From Apricaphanius iberus (lineage: Eukaryota; Chordata; Actinopteri; Cyprinodontiformes; Aphaniidae), in NCBI GenBank assembly GCA_028564705.1, contig JAPXFQ010001402.1:310001-374000 (forward strand): a stretch of 64,000 nucleotides of DNA, given 5' to 3'. The position numbers were made by a program, and so were the translations under genes. Within the stretch, counting starts at the first letter, position 1; every line of letters starts with the position of its first letter. Shown piece by piece: positions 33,477-44,454 of the stretch. Below the pieces are notes generated by a model. The model was not told where the DNA came from and did not search any database. It worked only from the letters and a program-made list of their open reading frames with translations.

Positions 33477-35235
33477 GTGTGAGTCATTAAGTGTTATTGC
33501 TTTAAGCAAATGAAGAGATCAGATATCAGCCTACATGGGAGTCTGGTTTAGCTTGATGTCACTGCTGCAACCGAACTTCACAACTGAAGTTAATGAGTTA
33601 AGCTTCATTAACTTCTTATACAAGGGAAAATTAGTCAAGATGATAGATGATCTAGATGAAAGAAAGTTCATAGATTTATGTTCAAAACCCCAAAAAATTA
33701 TTGAATCTATTTTAATTCATGTTGGAATCCTTATATAGTTTTCTATACTCCTCTTCCCCTCTAGTATACTTATATTATACTATAAACTCTTCTTCAAATG
33801 TGTGATTATACTCAAATTTGACCAAAATCCTCAGTTCAACCCAAAAATTAAATTATCCAACTATTGCCGACTAGCAATCTAATCCCCCCTTTTCTTGAAG
33901 ATATTATTACCTGTTCATAAAGTTGAACACAACAAAAAATGGCCTTCATCTGCTATTCCTGTACCTCAGGAAAGAAATTGTTAAGAAGAAATAATCAGAA
34001 TCTTATCAAAATGTAAGGGTCATGAATAGAAATTAAGTGAAATGTTTCCATTAATCATTGTGTTCCGTCTCCAGACTTTTTTTCAGTCCCTGCTTTTTAG
34101 GCCTCAGTTCTTATGGTGCGTTCACCCAGAAGCATCAGAAACATTCACAACAACATTCGCACCTCGACCGGGGTCTAAAACGAACTGGACGTGCTTCAAA
34201 ATATGCCATTTTTATGAGCGTAAAGCAGGAAACACACAACTTGAGGGAGGAACCTGACTAAACCGATCCATAGCAATTCACAGGCCTGGAAGTGGGGGGT
34301 GGCATCTCCATCAAGCCCAGCATGTGCTGGCGGAGGTGGGTCTGCTTCAGGGGGGATCGAGGAGGTAAAGACCCAGTCGAGCCGTGGCGGATGGATCCGG
34401 GCACCTGGGAGCGGGGCACCATCTCTGTCATGTTTCGTGTTTGGCCTGGTCTCCAGCTGAGTTTTCTATATTTGTATAGAAAACAGGAGGTGTCATATAG
34501 CTTGGGATGATTAGCCACAGTGACACTCCCACACCAGGCTCCTGATTAGTTGATGTAGTGCAAATTGACGCTGAAGTTCAGATTTTTTTAACATCAGCGA
34601 TGGACGCAAAAACGCTGGACACGCGTTGATGCACAAAGTGCACCTCATAAAATGCTGCCCATATTTTCTGATGCACTTCAAACAACACATTAGCGCTACT
34701 CTGTTCGCCCCAATCAGTCAGAAAAGAGCTTTCACGCTGCAAATCTGCTTCTGATGTCGATTCCCTTTGGTAAATAAGTCTATTTTATGTCCCGCTCATT
34801 TTCTGTTACTGTAATCACCTTCATCTGTACTGCTGATCCCTCAGGTGTTTCACCTCATCGGCCCTCCACAAATTAACTGATTTCCTAGCATGCCTGTGTC
34901 AGGTTTGTCCTAAACCTAGATTCTCTGTGTTCATTTCCCATATTTGCAGCTTTTTTCTGAAAAGAAGAGTGTGTACTACAGTCTTAGAAAATGTTAGCAA
35001 TCCTTTTAAAATGAACATAATGTTCTTGAGAGGGATCAGTCTGGTTTTAAAGCTCTTAATAACAGAAACTGCACTTCTAACAGTTTTTAATTATTTTTTA
35101 TTGGCCACTGACTATGGAAACTCTGTCATTCTTTTGCTTCTGATCTGATCACTGCATTTGATACTGATGACGACTGCATCCTGATCTCACAATTGGAGCA
35201 TTGGAGCATCAAGCAAATCCAAATAGTTTTCTGTG
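33477..35235. other. No gene recognised; MITE-like phrases
   Basis: 'tggtgcgttcacccagaag' near 34113 and 'gctggacacgcgttgatgc' near 34613 resemble ends of small fish DNA transposons, but no paired structure could be traced. Open frames over 34040-34520 on both strands have no motif. Confidence 0.3.
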
Positions 35236-35239
35236 TAAC

Positions 35240-36005
35240 CCCTTCATTCCACCGGACGTGTAAGCAGTAAGTTACAGCAGCAGTACGTCATATGCAGCTG
35301 ATAACCATCGTTGTAGTCAATAGAACCCTTTCCACGGGAGGAAAAAGCAGCACGAGTCTGCCCCATCTGAGGAGCAGCACTTTTCTAAATATACACGGCA
35401 GTCCTATTTTCTACACGGTACGCCTCTGAAATGTGTACATTTCAACATTTTGGATAGGGGAAGACAGGAAATTTTGGATAAGGCTCAGCATCCAGAAATT
35501 TTCAAAATAAAAGAAGCATGGTGCTTTCCGGTTGCTTTCCTGAAAAAGAGGTCACTACCTGTGCGGCCCGGTGAGATGTCAGTACCTCACGGGAGGGTCT
35601 CATTTGTGTTTCATCATGGACAATGAACAGTTGATCATTGAATTGGAGAAGCACTCAATCCTGTATGACAACAGTCACACTTTTTATAAAGATAGCGTCA
35701 AAAAAGGATAAAGCATGGATTCACATTTCTGCTGTATTGGGGCAAGATGGTGAGTTCATGCAACTTATGAATGTGAAATCCCCCCATATGCACCTTTCTA
35801 TATGCACCCCATTTATGCAAGCTAAAATAAACGGACCTTGACATTTTTACTGAAATAAATACCAAAATAAATACTATTTAGTGCTCTCTCTGTGACAGCT
35901 GCTTCCCTGCTGCTACGCGCCCGGCGGAAAGAGCAAAGCAGCAGAATACGCAAGCTAAACGTGCTGCTCCTGTAAAATGCTGCTGTGGCGTCTGGTAGAA
36001 AGCCT
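35240..36005 (+). mobile_element. Terminal-inverted-repeat element, copy 2, with MADF-like coding remnant
   Basis: The left end reads 'ccttcattccaccggacg' and the right end on the minus strand 'ggctttctaccagacgcc'. Both then run into 'cagca' and 'gttacagcagcag'-type sequence. The body is homologous to 8145-8860 at the left ('agcacttttctaaatata', 'ggataggggaagacagga') and at the right ('ctctctgtgacagctgc'). The centre is different and carries a broken coding fragment. Association of a MADF/Myb-like gene with inverted-repeat DNA transposons is known for PIF/Harbinger elements, so I infer that superfamily. Confidence 0.68.
35616..35760 (+). pseudogene. MADF (Adf-1-like DNA-binding) domain fragment
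   Basis: From the ATG at 35616 the frame gives 'MDNEQLIIELEKHSILYDNS' and soon 'FYKDS'. A one-base shift near 35700 leads to 'KKDKAWIHISAVLGQDGE'. The pattern of Leu-Ile-x-x-Leu, then Leu-Tyr-Asp, then Tyr-Lys-Asp and Ala-Trp-x-x-Ile fits the start of a MADF domain, a helix-turn-helix DNA-binding fold. In PIF/Harbinger transposons a Myb/MADF-like second protein helps the transposase bind DNA. Only the first half or so of the domain is present and it is frameshifted, so no function is expected from this copy. Confidence 0.6.
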
Positions 36006-36115
36006 GGGTTAGCCTTCAGCTGAAGAATAGTTGCTCAAATGCATCTGTATTTACTGCCTTTCAATATGGTATCAGTATTTCTGAGGCTATGGAGGACTAT
36101 CTCTGTCAAAAATGA

Positions 36116-36325
36116 CAATAAATAAATAAATAAATAAATAAATGGGTACATTAAATTAAATATAAATAAATCTAAAAAAATCTAAAAATATTTACTGCAC
36201 ATTTATTCCTTTACACATTTATTTATTTATACATTTATTTATCCCCACATGTATTTATTTATACCTTTATTTACACGTTTATTTATCTCCACATTTATTT
36301 ATTTATTTACACATTTATTTAACTC
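36116..36325. repeat. (AAAT)n / (ATTT)n microsatellites
   Basis: A pure AAAT array at 36116-36143 is followed by about 130 bp (36195-36325) of interrupted ATTT units, with 'acatttattt'-like phrases recurring. The two arrays are complementary in sequence and face each other, so they could pair as an imperfect hairpin. Confidence 0.9.
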
Positions 36326-36329
36326 CTCA

Positions 36330-37535
36330 AGAGCAACAATTTAAATTCACATTTCAGATACACACCACACCAATGGCACATGACACACGACAAACATTTC
36401 CACAATAGGTCAGTCAGTTACCTACCTACCGCTTTAAAACAGCTTAAAAAGCACTCCATTTTTTTTGTTAGCTAAGTAAAACAAAGAAAAATAAAACCTT
36501 CTCTGACACTTTTATATTTCCAATTTTATGGAGAATATTTTTGATATTGGTGCTTTTACTGTTATTACACTCTGAGACATCACTTCAAACTAACAACTCC
36601 AGGCCAATCAGTGGCTTACAATAAATAGCATTTTTGTTTAAGGTTAACTTGATAAAGGGGTATGGATACAATTGTGCTCTACTCATTTCAGATCATTTTG
36701 TCAGAAAAAAAAACAACGGGTCACATTAAATCGCACTAGGATTAATGGGTTTGAGTTTGTGGTTACAATGTTAAAAAATGTAATCAGGTTTAGGATCTTT
36801 GCAGGGCACTAAAAAGAGCAGAGATGTACTAATGCATATGTTATGTTTGGATCCAAACACCTAGGCTAAATGTATTTTGACTAAAGACCAACTGATGATT
36901 TATCTATTTTTATTCCATCTTTATTATGGGACTGAACCCAATATTTTTGCAAAATAAAAACCAAATGTATGGGAAGCTGAGTCTGCTGAAGTTTGAGAGC
37001 TATTATCTTAGGAGCAGATGCCGTTCCGATATCCTCTATCAGTTCACAGCATATTATTGACTCTGCTGCCACTCATCGAACTCTTCCCACAACACACTTT
37101 CACAGGATACATGCAACATAACTAACTCTTCTGCGGCTGGAAGTAACTTCATTACATGAGATTCAATGAGAACCACATGACGTATATCAGGACAAATGAG
37201 TGGAAACTGTGTGTGTGTGTTTGCAGTGTGTGTGTGACTGAGACGTTTTAAGCCCTGGGTAAAGGAAGTTCACTGGAAATCTAAACTCTTCGAAAACATT
37301 TGAGGCATATTATGTTTGGCAACTCTGATCTGGGTATTCCCTGTATTAAAGTAAATGTGAAGACATTGGTGTCTGACACCGTCTGTTTTAAGTGTCATAT
37401 AGACAGATTTGCCAAATGCAAAAGTGCTCAGTTTACATCAAGCAATAGTAAGTCTTTGGATACACATTAACATTGCATATTAAATTGCCTCAAATGGCAG
37501 TTAATTTAAGCTAATTTGATATATAATTCTTTTGT
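36330..37535. other. No gene recognised
   Basis: AT-rich DNA with a brief GT-rich patch near 37210-37235. No supported coding or repeat feature. Confidence 0.3.
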
Positions 37536-37540
37536 TAAGG

Positions 37541-38225
37541 TTAAAGGGAAAGTTTGTTTTTTCCAACCTAGACCTTATTTTTTTTAACAAATATTATGGT
37601 CATTTACTCACAGAGACAAGTTTGGAGCTACTTGGAGCCATCCAGCTGGAGTTTGAATTGAGTAGTGATCAGTGTATATCCATATAATGAGAGTCAATGG
37701 GGGCAGGATTTTGCCAGTTGTAATAAGGCATTACCTGCCCCCTGAGTTCAGAATGTCTCATAGATGATAAAGTATTAGCATCTGGGGTTTTTACAGGTTT
37801 TTAATGTAACCGATTCCAATTTACACTAACGTTGGATTTCAACGACATCGCAGCTGCCGCCATTACAGCTGCAGTCTGCATAGGTTAAGGAAATGGAGCT
37901 TGTGGAAGCTGAACTTTGTCCAGTTTGTCATTCAGTTAGTGCAGGTTGGAAACACATATACAAAAGCACGTAAACCATGTTAAAGTCTGCAGTAGTAAGT
38001 TCTATCTAACTGACCGCTGTAGAGCACAGCAGTGATGTCAATGAAATCATGTGACAGTGTAGTTGTATTTTTGCCTCTAAATCACCCAGGAACAGAATTA
38101 ATAAGCACTTCCGAGACGTTCTGAACTCAGAGTGGAGTCCTGCTAGCGTGTAATAACAAAAACAATGTTAAATTACAGAGTTTTGAGGCAGATAATGCGC
38201 TCTGGGTAAGGCAGTCTACGTTTTT
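37541..38225 (+). repeat. Dispersed repeat family A, copy 1
   Basis: Starts 'taaagggaaagtttg' and matches 52296-53085 through several phrases: 'tccatataatg', 'tattagcatctggggttttt', 'acagtgtagttgtattt' and 'ctctaaatcaccc'. The right side is poorly conserved. The gypsy retrotransposon begins just downstream at 38299. Confidence 0.75.
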
Positions 38226-38292
38226 GATATGAAGAATTGGCGCCGTGACTTTCGTATGAAGTACACACCTCAAAGCTTAGGTTCTGTTGAGT

Positions 38293-38298
38293 GTGAAA
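38293..38298 (+). other. Target-site duplication, left (GTGAAA)
   Basis: GTGAAA here and at 43634-43639 flanks the LTR element. Ty3/gypsy integrases usually duplicate 5 bp, so one of the six matching bases may be chance. Confidence 0.85.
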
Positions 38299-38844
38299 TG
38301 TCAGGATCTGCTGTAACTGTCCTAGTCTGTTTCCCTGTGCTCGTTAGCACCTGCTGGAGACCCCGTCCTCGTCAGGAGATTGGCTGCACCTGGGCTGCAG
38401 TCCTTAAATACCTGCAGGCTCCTTTCACTCTCTGCCGGATCGTCTCTGCTAGCACCTATCTGACCACCAGAACCGCTTCTCCTTTAAAGTGCTGTCAAGT
38501 CTGTGAGTGAACATTGCAAAGCCGTTTTGGAGGACACTTTCTGTTGATTAGATCATTGCAAGACCCGTTTTGGAGGACACTTTATGTTTGGATTTCTGAT
38601 TCTCTTCCTGTTTTGGATTTGGACTTCTCGAGCCTCAGGACCCACAAGGAGGGACTTTCCTCAGTTTTCCCTTGTGTCTTGCATTGCTTCTAACCTCTCC
38701 TCTACCCTCCCTAGTGATCCCGCTCTCTGTTGGCCAGGGGGCCTCCCCACCTGAAGCGGCTGTGCTCTTTGGACTAAATAAATTTTCCTTCCTAAAACTC
38801 TTGGGTTTGCAATCCTTGGTGGGTTCTCATTCTCATTCTTGACA
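38299..38844 (+). repeat. 5' LTR
   Basis: Begins TGTCAGGATCTGC and ends CATTCTTGACA. A TATA-like 'TTAAATA' at about 38403 and AATAAA at 38777 are plausible promoter and polyadenylation signals. Compared with the 3' LTR there are small differences, for example near 38460-38520 and an extra short repeat before the end. Confidence 0.95.
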
Positions 38845-38863
38845 GAACGATCCGGCCAGATCG

Positions 38864-39790
38864 ATGGACCCAGGGGCAACCCAGGAGTGGAAGGATCAGA
38901 TCACTGGGAGACTGAGCGGTCATGAGTCACAGATGGCTGCACTGGCTAATGGGATTCATGAGATCACAAGAAGACTGGAGGCGATGAGTTTATCCCAGAA
39001 AGCTCCAGCTAGTGTGACTGTGCAGCAGGTACGCGAGCCCTGCATTGCAACACCTGAGAGGTATGGCGGCGACTCTGCATCATGTGAGACTTTCTTGACC
39101 CAGTGTGAGATCCAGTTCGCCTTCCAGCCCTCCTCATATCCCTCTGAGGAGTCCAAAGTGGCCTACGTGATTTCTCTGCTGACAGGCCGTGCCGCACAAT
39201 GGGCGGTGGCCCAGTGGGGCAACAAGTCTCATGTCTGCTCTTCTTACCAGCAGTTTTCAGCTGAACTGAGGGAGGTTTTTGATCCTATCAAACCCCACCA
39301 AGAGGCCGCTTACCAACTGACCCATCTGCGCCAAGGTAATGAAAGTGTAGATGACTTTGCCATCAGGTTTAGGACTCTGGCAGCCAAGAGTAAGTGGAAT
39401 CAACATGCATTGTTTGACATGTTTCATCAGGGTCTGTCTGACCGCATAAAGGACGAGCTAGCAGCTCGTGAGCTCCCGTCCGCCATTAATGATTTGATCT
39501 CTGTGGCCTCTCGCATTGACAGACGAATCAGAGAGTCCAACAGGGAGAGGTCTCAGAGGCTGAGGTTTCCTAACCGCGGTTCGATCCCAAGGTGGCCCAC
39601 CGGCCCAAGCCTTCCTCCACCTAGACCAGAAGAGGAGCCCATGCAGCTGGGCCGTACCCAACTCTCCCAGCAGGAGAGAGACAGACGGTCATGTCAGAAC
39701 CTCTGTTTCTACTGTGCCTCTCCAAGTCACCATGTCCAGTCCTGTCCAGTAAAAGATGCGGCTCAGCACGAAAGGAGGGGTCGTGTGTGA
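38864..39790 (+). CDS. Gag-like protein of the gypsy element
   Basis: A 308-residue open frame starting 20 bases after the 5' LTR (MDPGATQEWKDQ). The middle has the helical capsid-type wording of Ty3/gypsy Gag: 'ETFLTQCEIQFAFQPSSYPS' near residues 75-95, 'VAYVISLLTGRAAQWAVAQW' at about 99-118, and 'DDFAIRFRTLAAKSKWN'. The C-terminal part is Pro/Arg-rich and holds one zinc knuckle, CFYC-x4-H-x4-C (about residues 281-294), which would bind the element's RNA. It ends at a TGA, and the protease region follows in another frame that overlaps the gag end by about 100 bases. A ribosomal frameshift is therefore a reasonable guess. The protein would assemble intracellular particles. Confidence 0.93.
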   Translation: MDPGATQEWKDQITGRLSGHESQMAALANGIHEITRRLEAMSLSQKAPASVTVQQVREPCIATPERYGGDSASCETFLTQCEIQFAFQPSSYPSEESKVAYVISLLTGRAAQWAVAQWGNKSHVCSSYQQFSAELREVFDPIKPHQEAAYQLTHLRQGNESVDDFAIRFRTLAAKSKWNQHALFDMFHQGLSDRIKDELAARELPSAINDLISVASRIDRRIRESNRERSQRLRFPNRGSIPRWPTGPSLPPPRPEEEPMQLGRTQLSQQERDRRSCQNLCFYCASPSHHVQSCPVKDAAQHERRGRV

Positions 39791-40239
39791 GCCGATCCAT
39801 GTCTTCATCCTCCCAGCCCAACCACAGAATTAAAGTCAACTTCTACATCAATAAGCAGGTACAAGGGGAGAAGGCCTTCATTGATTCCGGCGCTGACTGC
39901 AGCTTCATGTCCGAGGAGCTGGTCAGGAAGTGGGGAGTGAGGGTCAATCCTCTTCAACATCCACTCAAGGTCAGAGCCATTGACAATCACCTCATCACTG
40001 TCAGCCGCCTGATCACTGAGCAAATCAAGATGCAGATAGACAATCATTTTGAGTTAATCAGTTTTCATGTTCTCAGGACACTGATCTGCCTGTCATTCTT
40101 GGTCTGTCTTGGCTCTGTCGGCATAACCCACAGGTGGACTGGAGGACTGGGAGTATTCTGGCCTGGGGGCCTGAGTGCCCATCTAAGTGCCTCCGTGCCA
40201 TGGGGAGAGACTCTGCCCACCAGGTTAACACCACAGTAG
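39691..40239 (+). pseudogene. Aspartic protease region of pol, frame-broken
   Basis: The frame overlaps the end of gag in the -1 phase. 'EKAFIDSGADCSFMSEELV' near residues 60-78 contains the D-S-G active-site motif of retroelement aspartic proteases, which act as dimers to cut Gag and Pol. Past about residue 125 the frame no longer looks like protein of this family, while another phase resumes the expected wording. I therefore place a small indel near 40080. A second break near 40243 separates this part from the RT frame. These breaks make the copy non-functional unless they are sequencing errors. Confidence 0.85.
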
Positions 40240-40242
40240 AGG

Positions 40243-42054
40243 AGTGACCTGACCAAGGTACCCAAGGTCTACCATGACCTCAAGGAGGTGTTTAACAAGG
40301 TGAAAGCCGCATCACTGCAACCGCACCGCCCATACGATTGTCCCATTGATTTAGTTCCTGGTGCAGTTCCCCCTCGAGGTCGGCTGTACTCACTTACAGG
40401 TCCAGAGGGGGAGGCCATGAACAAGTACATTGAGGAGTCTCTCTCAGCTGGGTTGATCAGGCCCTCTTCATCTCCAGCAGGAGCAGGCTTTTTCTTTGTA
40501 AAGAATAAGGATGGGGGTTTGAGGCCGTGTATTGACTATAGAGGACTAAATGAGGTAACAATCCGCAACAGATACCCTTTACCACTCATGTCGTCTGCCT
40601 TCGAACTTCTTCAGGGTGCCACAGTCTTCACGAAGCTGGATCTTCGCAATGCTTACCATCTAGTTCGCATCAGGGCTGGGGACGAGTGGAAGACTGCCTT
40701 CAACACACCATCTGGTCACTACGAATACCTGGTAATGCCATTCGGCCTGACAAACGCCCCCGCAGTCTTCCAGAACCTAATCAATGACGTCCTGGGGGAT
40801 ATGATTAACAGATTTGTGTTTGTTTACTTGGATGACATTTTCGTTTTCTCAAAGTCTGAGACTGACCACATCGATCACGTTAGTCAGGTTCTCTTGAGGC
40901 TACTCCCGAACCAGCTTTACGTCAAAGCAGAGAAGTGTGAGTTTCATGCTAAAACTACGTCATTTTTGGGAATTATCATTTCAGAAGGGAGGGTGGAGAT
41001 GGACCCTGTGAAGGTGAAAGCTGTGCTGGACTGGCCCCGACCAACGACCCGGAAGGACCTCCAAAAGTTTCTTGGTTTTTCAAACTTTTACCGCCGTTTC
41101 ATTCGGAACTACAGTAAGATCGCGTCTCCACTCCATGCCCTAACTTCCTGCAAGAGAACCTTCTCCTGGAACGAGAGAGCAGAGGCTCCTTTTCAGGAGC
41201 TTAAGCAACGCTTCACTTCAGCTCCTGTACTCACCACTCCAGATCCAGCAAGGCAGTTCATCGTGGAGGTGGATGCAACCAATGAGGGCCTTGGAGCTGT
41301 TCTTTCCCAACGCTCAAGGGATGACAATAAGGTTCACCCATGTGCCTATTTTACCCGGCGTTTAACCAGTTCAGAGAGGAACTATGATGTGGGGGATCGG
41401 GAGCTACTGGCTGTCAAGGAAGCCCTGCAGGAGTGGCGCCACTGGCTAGAGGGGGCTGAGATTCCTTTTTTTGTTTACACGGATCACAAGAACCTGGAGT
41501 ACCTGCGCACCGCCAAGCGGGTGAACCCACGTCAGGCTCGTTGGGCCCTGTTTTTTAACCGTTTTACCTTCTCCTTGTCCTATAGGCCAGGCTCAAAGAA
41601 CACCAAAGCGGATGCTCTGTCACGGCGGGATGACTGCACACCTGTGACCTTGACTCCTGAGTTCATCCTTCCCACTTCTGCGCGACTGGCGGTTACCAAC
41701 ACAGACCTTGAGGAGGAGGTAATGGCAGCTAACCATAGTTCTTCCCCTCAGTCTGCCTGTCCCGCAGAGTGCCTTTACGTCCCAGAGAACCTTCGGCCTC
41801 GGGTGATGCAGTGGTTCCATACCTCACGTATGTACTGCCATCCGGGCCAGAAGAGGACCTTTGAGGTCATCAGACAGCGGTTTTGGTGGCCCACTCTCGC
41901 CAGTGATGTCAAGGAATACGTTTCTGCTTGCCCCGATTGTGCTCAGGTCAAACTCACCACCTGCTGGATTTCTGCGCCCGTTAACTGTTCCAAGAAGGCC
42001 GTGGTCCCACATCTCGCTGGATTTTGTGACTGGACTTCCTCCTTCAGAGGGTAA
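40243..42054 (+). pseudogene. Reverse transcriptase-RNase H-integrase N-terminus of pol
   Basis: A long open frame (588 residues if counted from 40288; the frame is open from about 40243 and has no natural start). RT blocks are '[20 protein letters not shown]', '[15 protein letters not shown]' and '[14 protein letters not shown]', with the catalytic YLDD at about residues 180-183. RNase H follows with '[18 protein letters not shown]' near 324 and '[10 protein letters not shown]' near 397. The integrase zinc-binding domain shows the two His near 511-518 ('[10 protein letters not shown]') and CPDC near 548. Catalytic residues of RT and RNase H look intact. The frame then diverges near 41960, just after CPDC, and ends at 42054; the integrase core continues in another phase. 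Confidence 0.95.
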
Positions 42055-43081
42055 CATTGTGATCCTGACTGTTGTTGACAGGTTCTCTAAAATGGTCCAT
42101 TCTGTAGCCCTTCCTAGACTCTCCACTGCTAAGGGGACGGCGGAGGCGCTGCTGACCAATGTGTTTAGGATTCATGGCATCCCCAGAGACATTGTTTCCG
42201 ACCGAGGCTCCCAGTTCACCGCCAGATTCTGGTCTTCTTTCTGCCGTTTACTCGGAGTCTCTGTCAGCCTTTCCTCAGGCTGGCACCCACAGACCAATGG
42301 GCAATCTGAGAGGTTGAACCAGCAACTGAAGACTAGCCTGCAGCTGCTGTGTGCTCGTGAACCCACCTCATGGTCCCGGAATCTCGTCTGGGCAGAGTTT
42401 GCCCACAACACCCTCAAGTCATCTGCTACAGGTCTGTCTCCGTTTGAGGTCGTTTTTGGTTACCAACCACCCCTGTTCTCCTCACAGGAGCGTGAGGTCT
42501 CGGTGCCTTCTGCCCATGCATCTGTCCGGCGGTGTCACCAGGCCTGGAGACGTGCCCGCCGGGCCCTACTGTGTTCTGTTGAGGGATACTGCAAGGCTGC
42601 CAACAAGAGGAGGACTCCTGCACCCAACTATCGAGTGGGGCAGAGGGTTTGGTTGTCAACAGCTAAGATGCCCCTTCGTGTGGAGAACAGGAAGTTGGCA
42701 CCGAGGTTCATCGGTCCTTTCCCTATCACCAAAGTGGTCAACCCTGTAGCGGTCCGCCTGCGCCTTCCCAGACCCCTCAGGGTCCACCCCACGTTCCATG
42801 TGTCCAGAGTGAAGCCAGTACAGAGCAGCGCCTTCAGTCAGCCCATCAACCCGCCACCCCCCGCCCGCTTCATCGAGGGAGGGCCCGTCTTCACGGTGAG
42901 ACGTCTGCTCAAGTGTCGTCGTCGGGGAAGGGGCTACCAATACTTGGTTGACTGGGAGGGCTATGGTCCGGAGGAACGTTCCTGGGTCCCTGCTCGCTTT
43001 ATTTTAGACCCTAGTCTGATCTCCCAATTCCACAGAGAGCATCCTGAGCAGTCTGGCCATCCGTCAGGAGCCGGACGTTAG
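41960..43081 (+). pseudogene. Integrase catalytic core and chromodomain of pol
   Basis: Open in a different phase from the RT part; the frame is technically open from 41861 but becomes meaningful from about 41960. The integrase triad is Asp in '[12 protein letters not shown]', Asp in '[12 protein letters not shown]' and Glu in '[11 protein letters not shown]', with 35 residues between the last two (DD35E). A basic linker and a GPFPI-type module follow ('[12 protein letters not shown]'). At the C-terminus a chromodomain is visible: '[19 protein letters not shown]', with its aromatic residues present. In chromoviruses this domain directs integration towards particular chromatin marks. It stops 12 bases before the 3' LTR. 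Confidence 0.93.
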
Positions 43082-43092
43082 GAGAGGGGTAC

Positions 43093-43633
43093 TGTCAGGA
43101 TCTGCTGTAACTGTCCTAGTCTGTTTCCCTGTGCTCGTTAGCACCTGCTGGAGACCCCGTCCTCGTCAGGAGATTGGCTGCACCTGGGCTGCAGTCCTTA
43201 AATACCTGCAGGCTCCTTTCACTCTCTGCCGGATTGTCTCTGCTAGCACCTATCTGACCACCAGACCCGCTCTCTTTAAAGTGCCTGTTCAAGTCTGTGA
43301 GTAGAACATTGCAAAGCCCGTTTTGGAGGACACTTTCTGTTGATTAGATCATTGCAAGACCCGTTTTGGAGGACACTTTATGTTTGGATTTCTGATTCTC
43401 TTCCTGTTTTGGATTTGGACTTTTCGAGCCTCAGGACCCACAAGGAGGGACTTTCCTCAGTTTTCCCTTGTGTTCTGCATTGCTTCTAACCTCTCCTCTA
43501 CCCTCCCTAGTGATCCCGCTCTCTGTTGGCCAGGGGGCCTCCCCACCCGAAGCGGCTGTGCTCTTTGGACTAAATAAATTTTCCTTCCTAAAACTCTTGG
43601 GTTTGCAATCCTTGGTGGTTCTCATTCTTGACA
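43093..43633 (+). repeat. 3' LTR
   Basis: Same sequence as the 5' LTR except for scattered substitutions and short indels, about 98 percent by eye. It is followed directly by GTGAAA. Confidence 0.95.
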
Positions 43634-43639
43634 GTGAAA
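43634..43639 (+). other. Target-site duplication, right (GTGAAA)
   Basis: Matches 38293-38298 exactly. Confidence 0.85.
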
Positions 43640-44355
43640 GCTGCCGCAAACTACCAGACTAAGGAGACACATGCCTTACTTTAATGGCCACCTCACCTGA
43701 TGTTGTCTCACATCATGCTACCATCAGTCAAATAATCACTTCACGCTGTGGACTCGGAAACGCGTGCTCTTGACGTCTCAGAGAAGCAAGTCACAGCTAT
43801 CAAATGTTTTTGACAAGGTGTAAAAGACTGAATATCAAATATACCAAAAAAAAAAAAAAAATGAAACGGTCCAGATCCAAATCTTGCTTTATGTCACTGG
43901 TTTTGCGTGTGAAAAAAAGCATAGCTTTAAATTTAAGAACACAAATTTTTTTTTGCCTTATTTATAGACAAGGCTTTATAGGATAATACAAATAAAATCA
44001 ATAAAAGGAAAAGAAGAAAGTAGTGTTAGACTTATGTGTCCGAAAAACATTGTTCCAGAGGTTCTGGTCACTCTATGTTCTGTCTGATGAACTTTGGTCT
44101 GGCCTTCAAGTGTTATTCTCTAAGTAGAGTTTCGTCCTTGAACACCTCTTGTGAATGTTGACTTGTGCAGTTCTCTGATTTTTTTTTGGGACTTGTTATT
44201 GCATTTTGTGGTCTGCTTTGATGGGCAGACCTAACCCTTTGGCACCTACTCTGAAACTTTTTTATCGCATTAAAAATACAAACACTGTGATGGATATCGT
44301 GAAGTGTCCTTAACCCCTCACGTGACTGTGCCTTTTGTTGTGTCCCCAATTCCTT
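43640..44355. other. No gene recognised
   Basis: Contains an A run of 16 at about 43845-43860. The part from 44040 may belong to the 3' region of the LINE whose tail follows, but no coding motif is left. Confidence 0.3.
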
Positions 44356-44417
44356 TAAAGCACCTTGAATTGCATTGTTGCTGAAATTGTGCTTTGCAAA
44401 TAAATTTGCCTTGCCTG
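44356..44417 (+). mobile_element. LINE 3' tail, 'gccttgcc' family
   Basis: 'aaagcaccttgaattgcatt' and 'gctttgcaaataaatttgcc' then 'ttgcctgg'. The same tail type is seen at 47465-47530 and, inverted, at 8973-9060. Confidence 0.65.
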
Positions 44418-44454
44418 GTTTTACAAATTATAGGCTTTTCATGTATTTGCCGTT

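Larger units (their letters stand above)
38299..43633 (+). mobile_element. Ty3/gypsy LTR retrotransposon with chromodomain (chromovirus type)
   Basis: The element is 5335 bp, with two LTRs of about 545 bp that differ only by a handful of substitutions and small indels. LTRs start TGTCAGGA and end TTGACA. Order inside is gag, protease, RT, RNase H, integrase with a C-terminal chromodomain, which is the Ty3/gypsy layout. No envelope gene is seen. A purine-rich tract (GAGAGGGGT, 43082-43090) precedes the 3' LTR, as expected for plus-strand priming. Matching flanks (GTGAAA) and similar LTRs point to fairly recent insertion, but pol has several frame breaks, so this copy is not likely to be autonomous. 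Confidence 0.95.

Noticed and set aside
38956..42940. Minus-strand frames of 60-111 codons across the gypsy element
   Set aside because: Shadows of the gag and pol coding strand, which is GC-rich and leaves opposite frames open.
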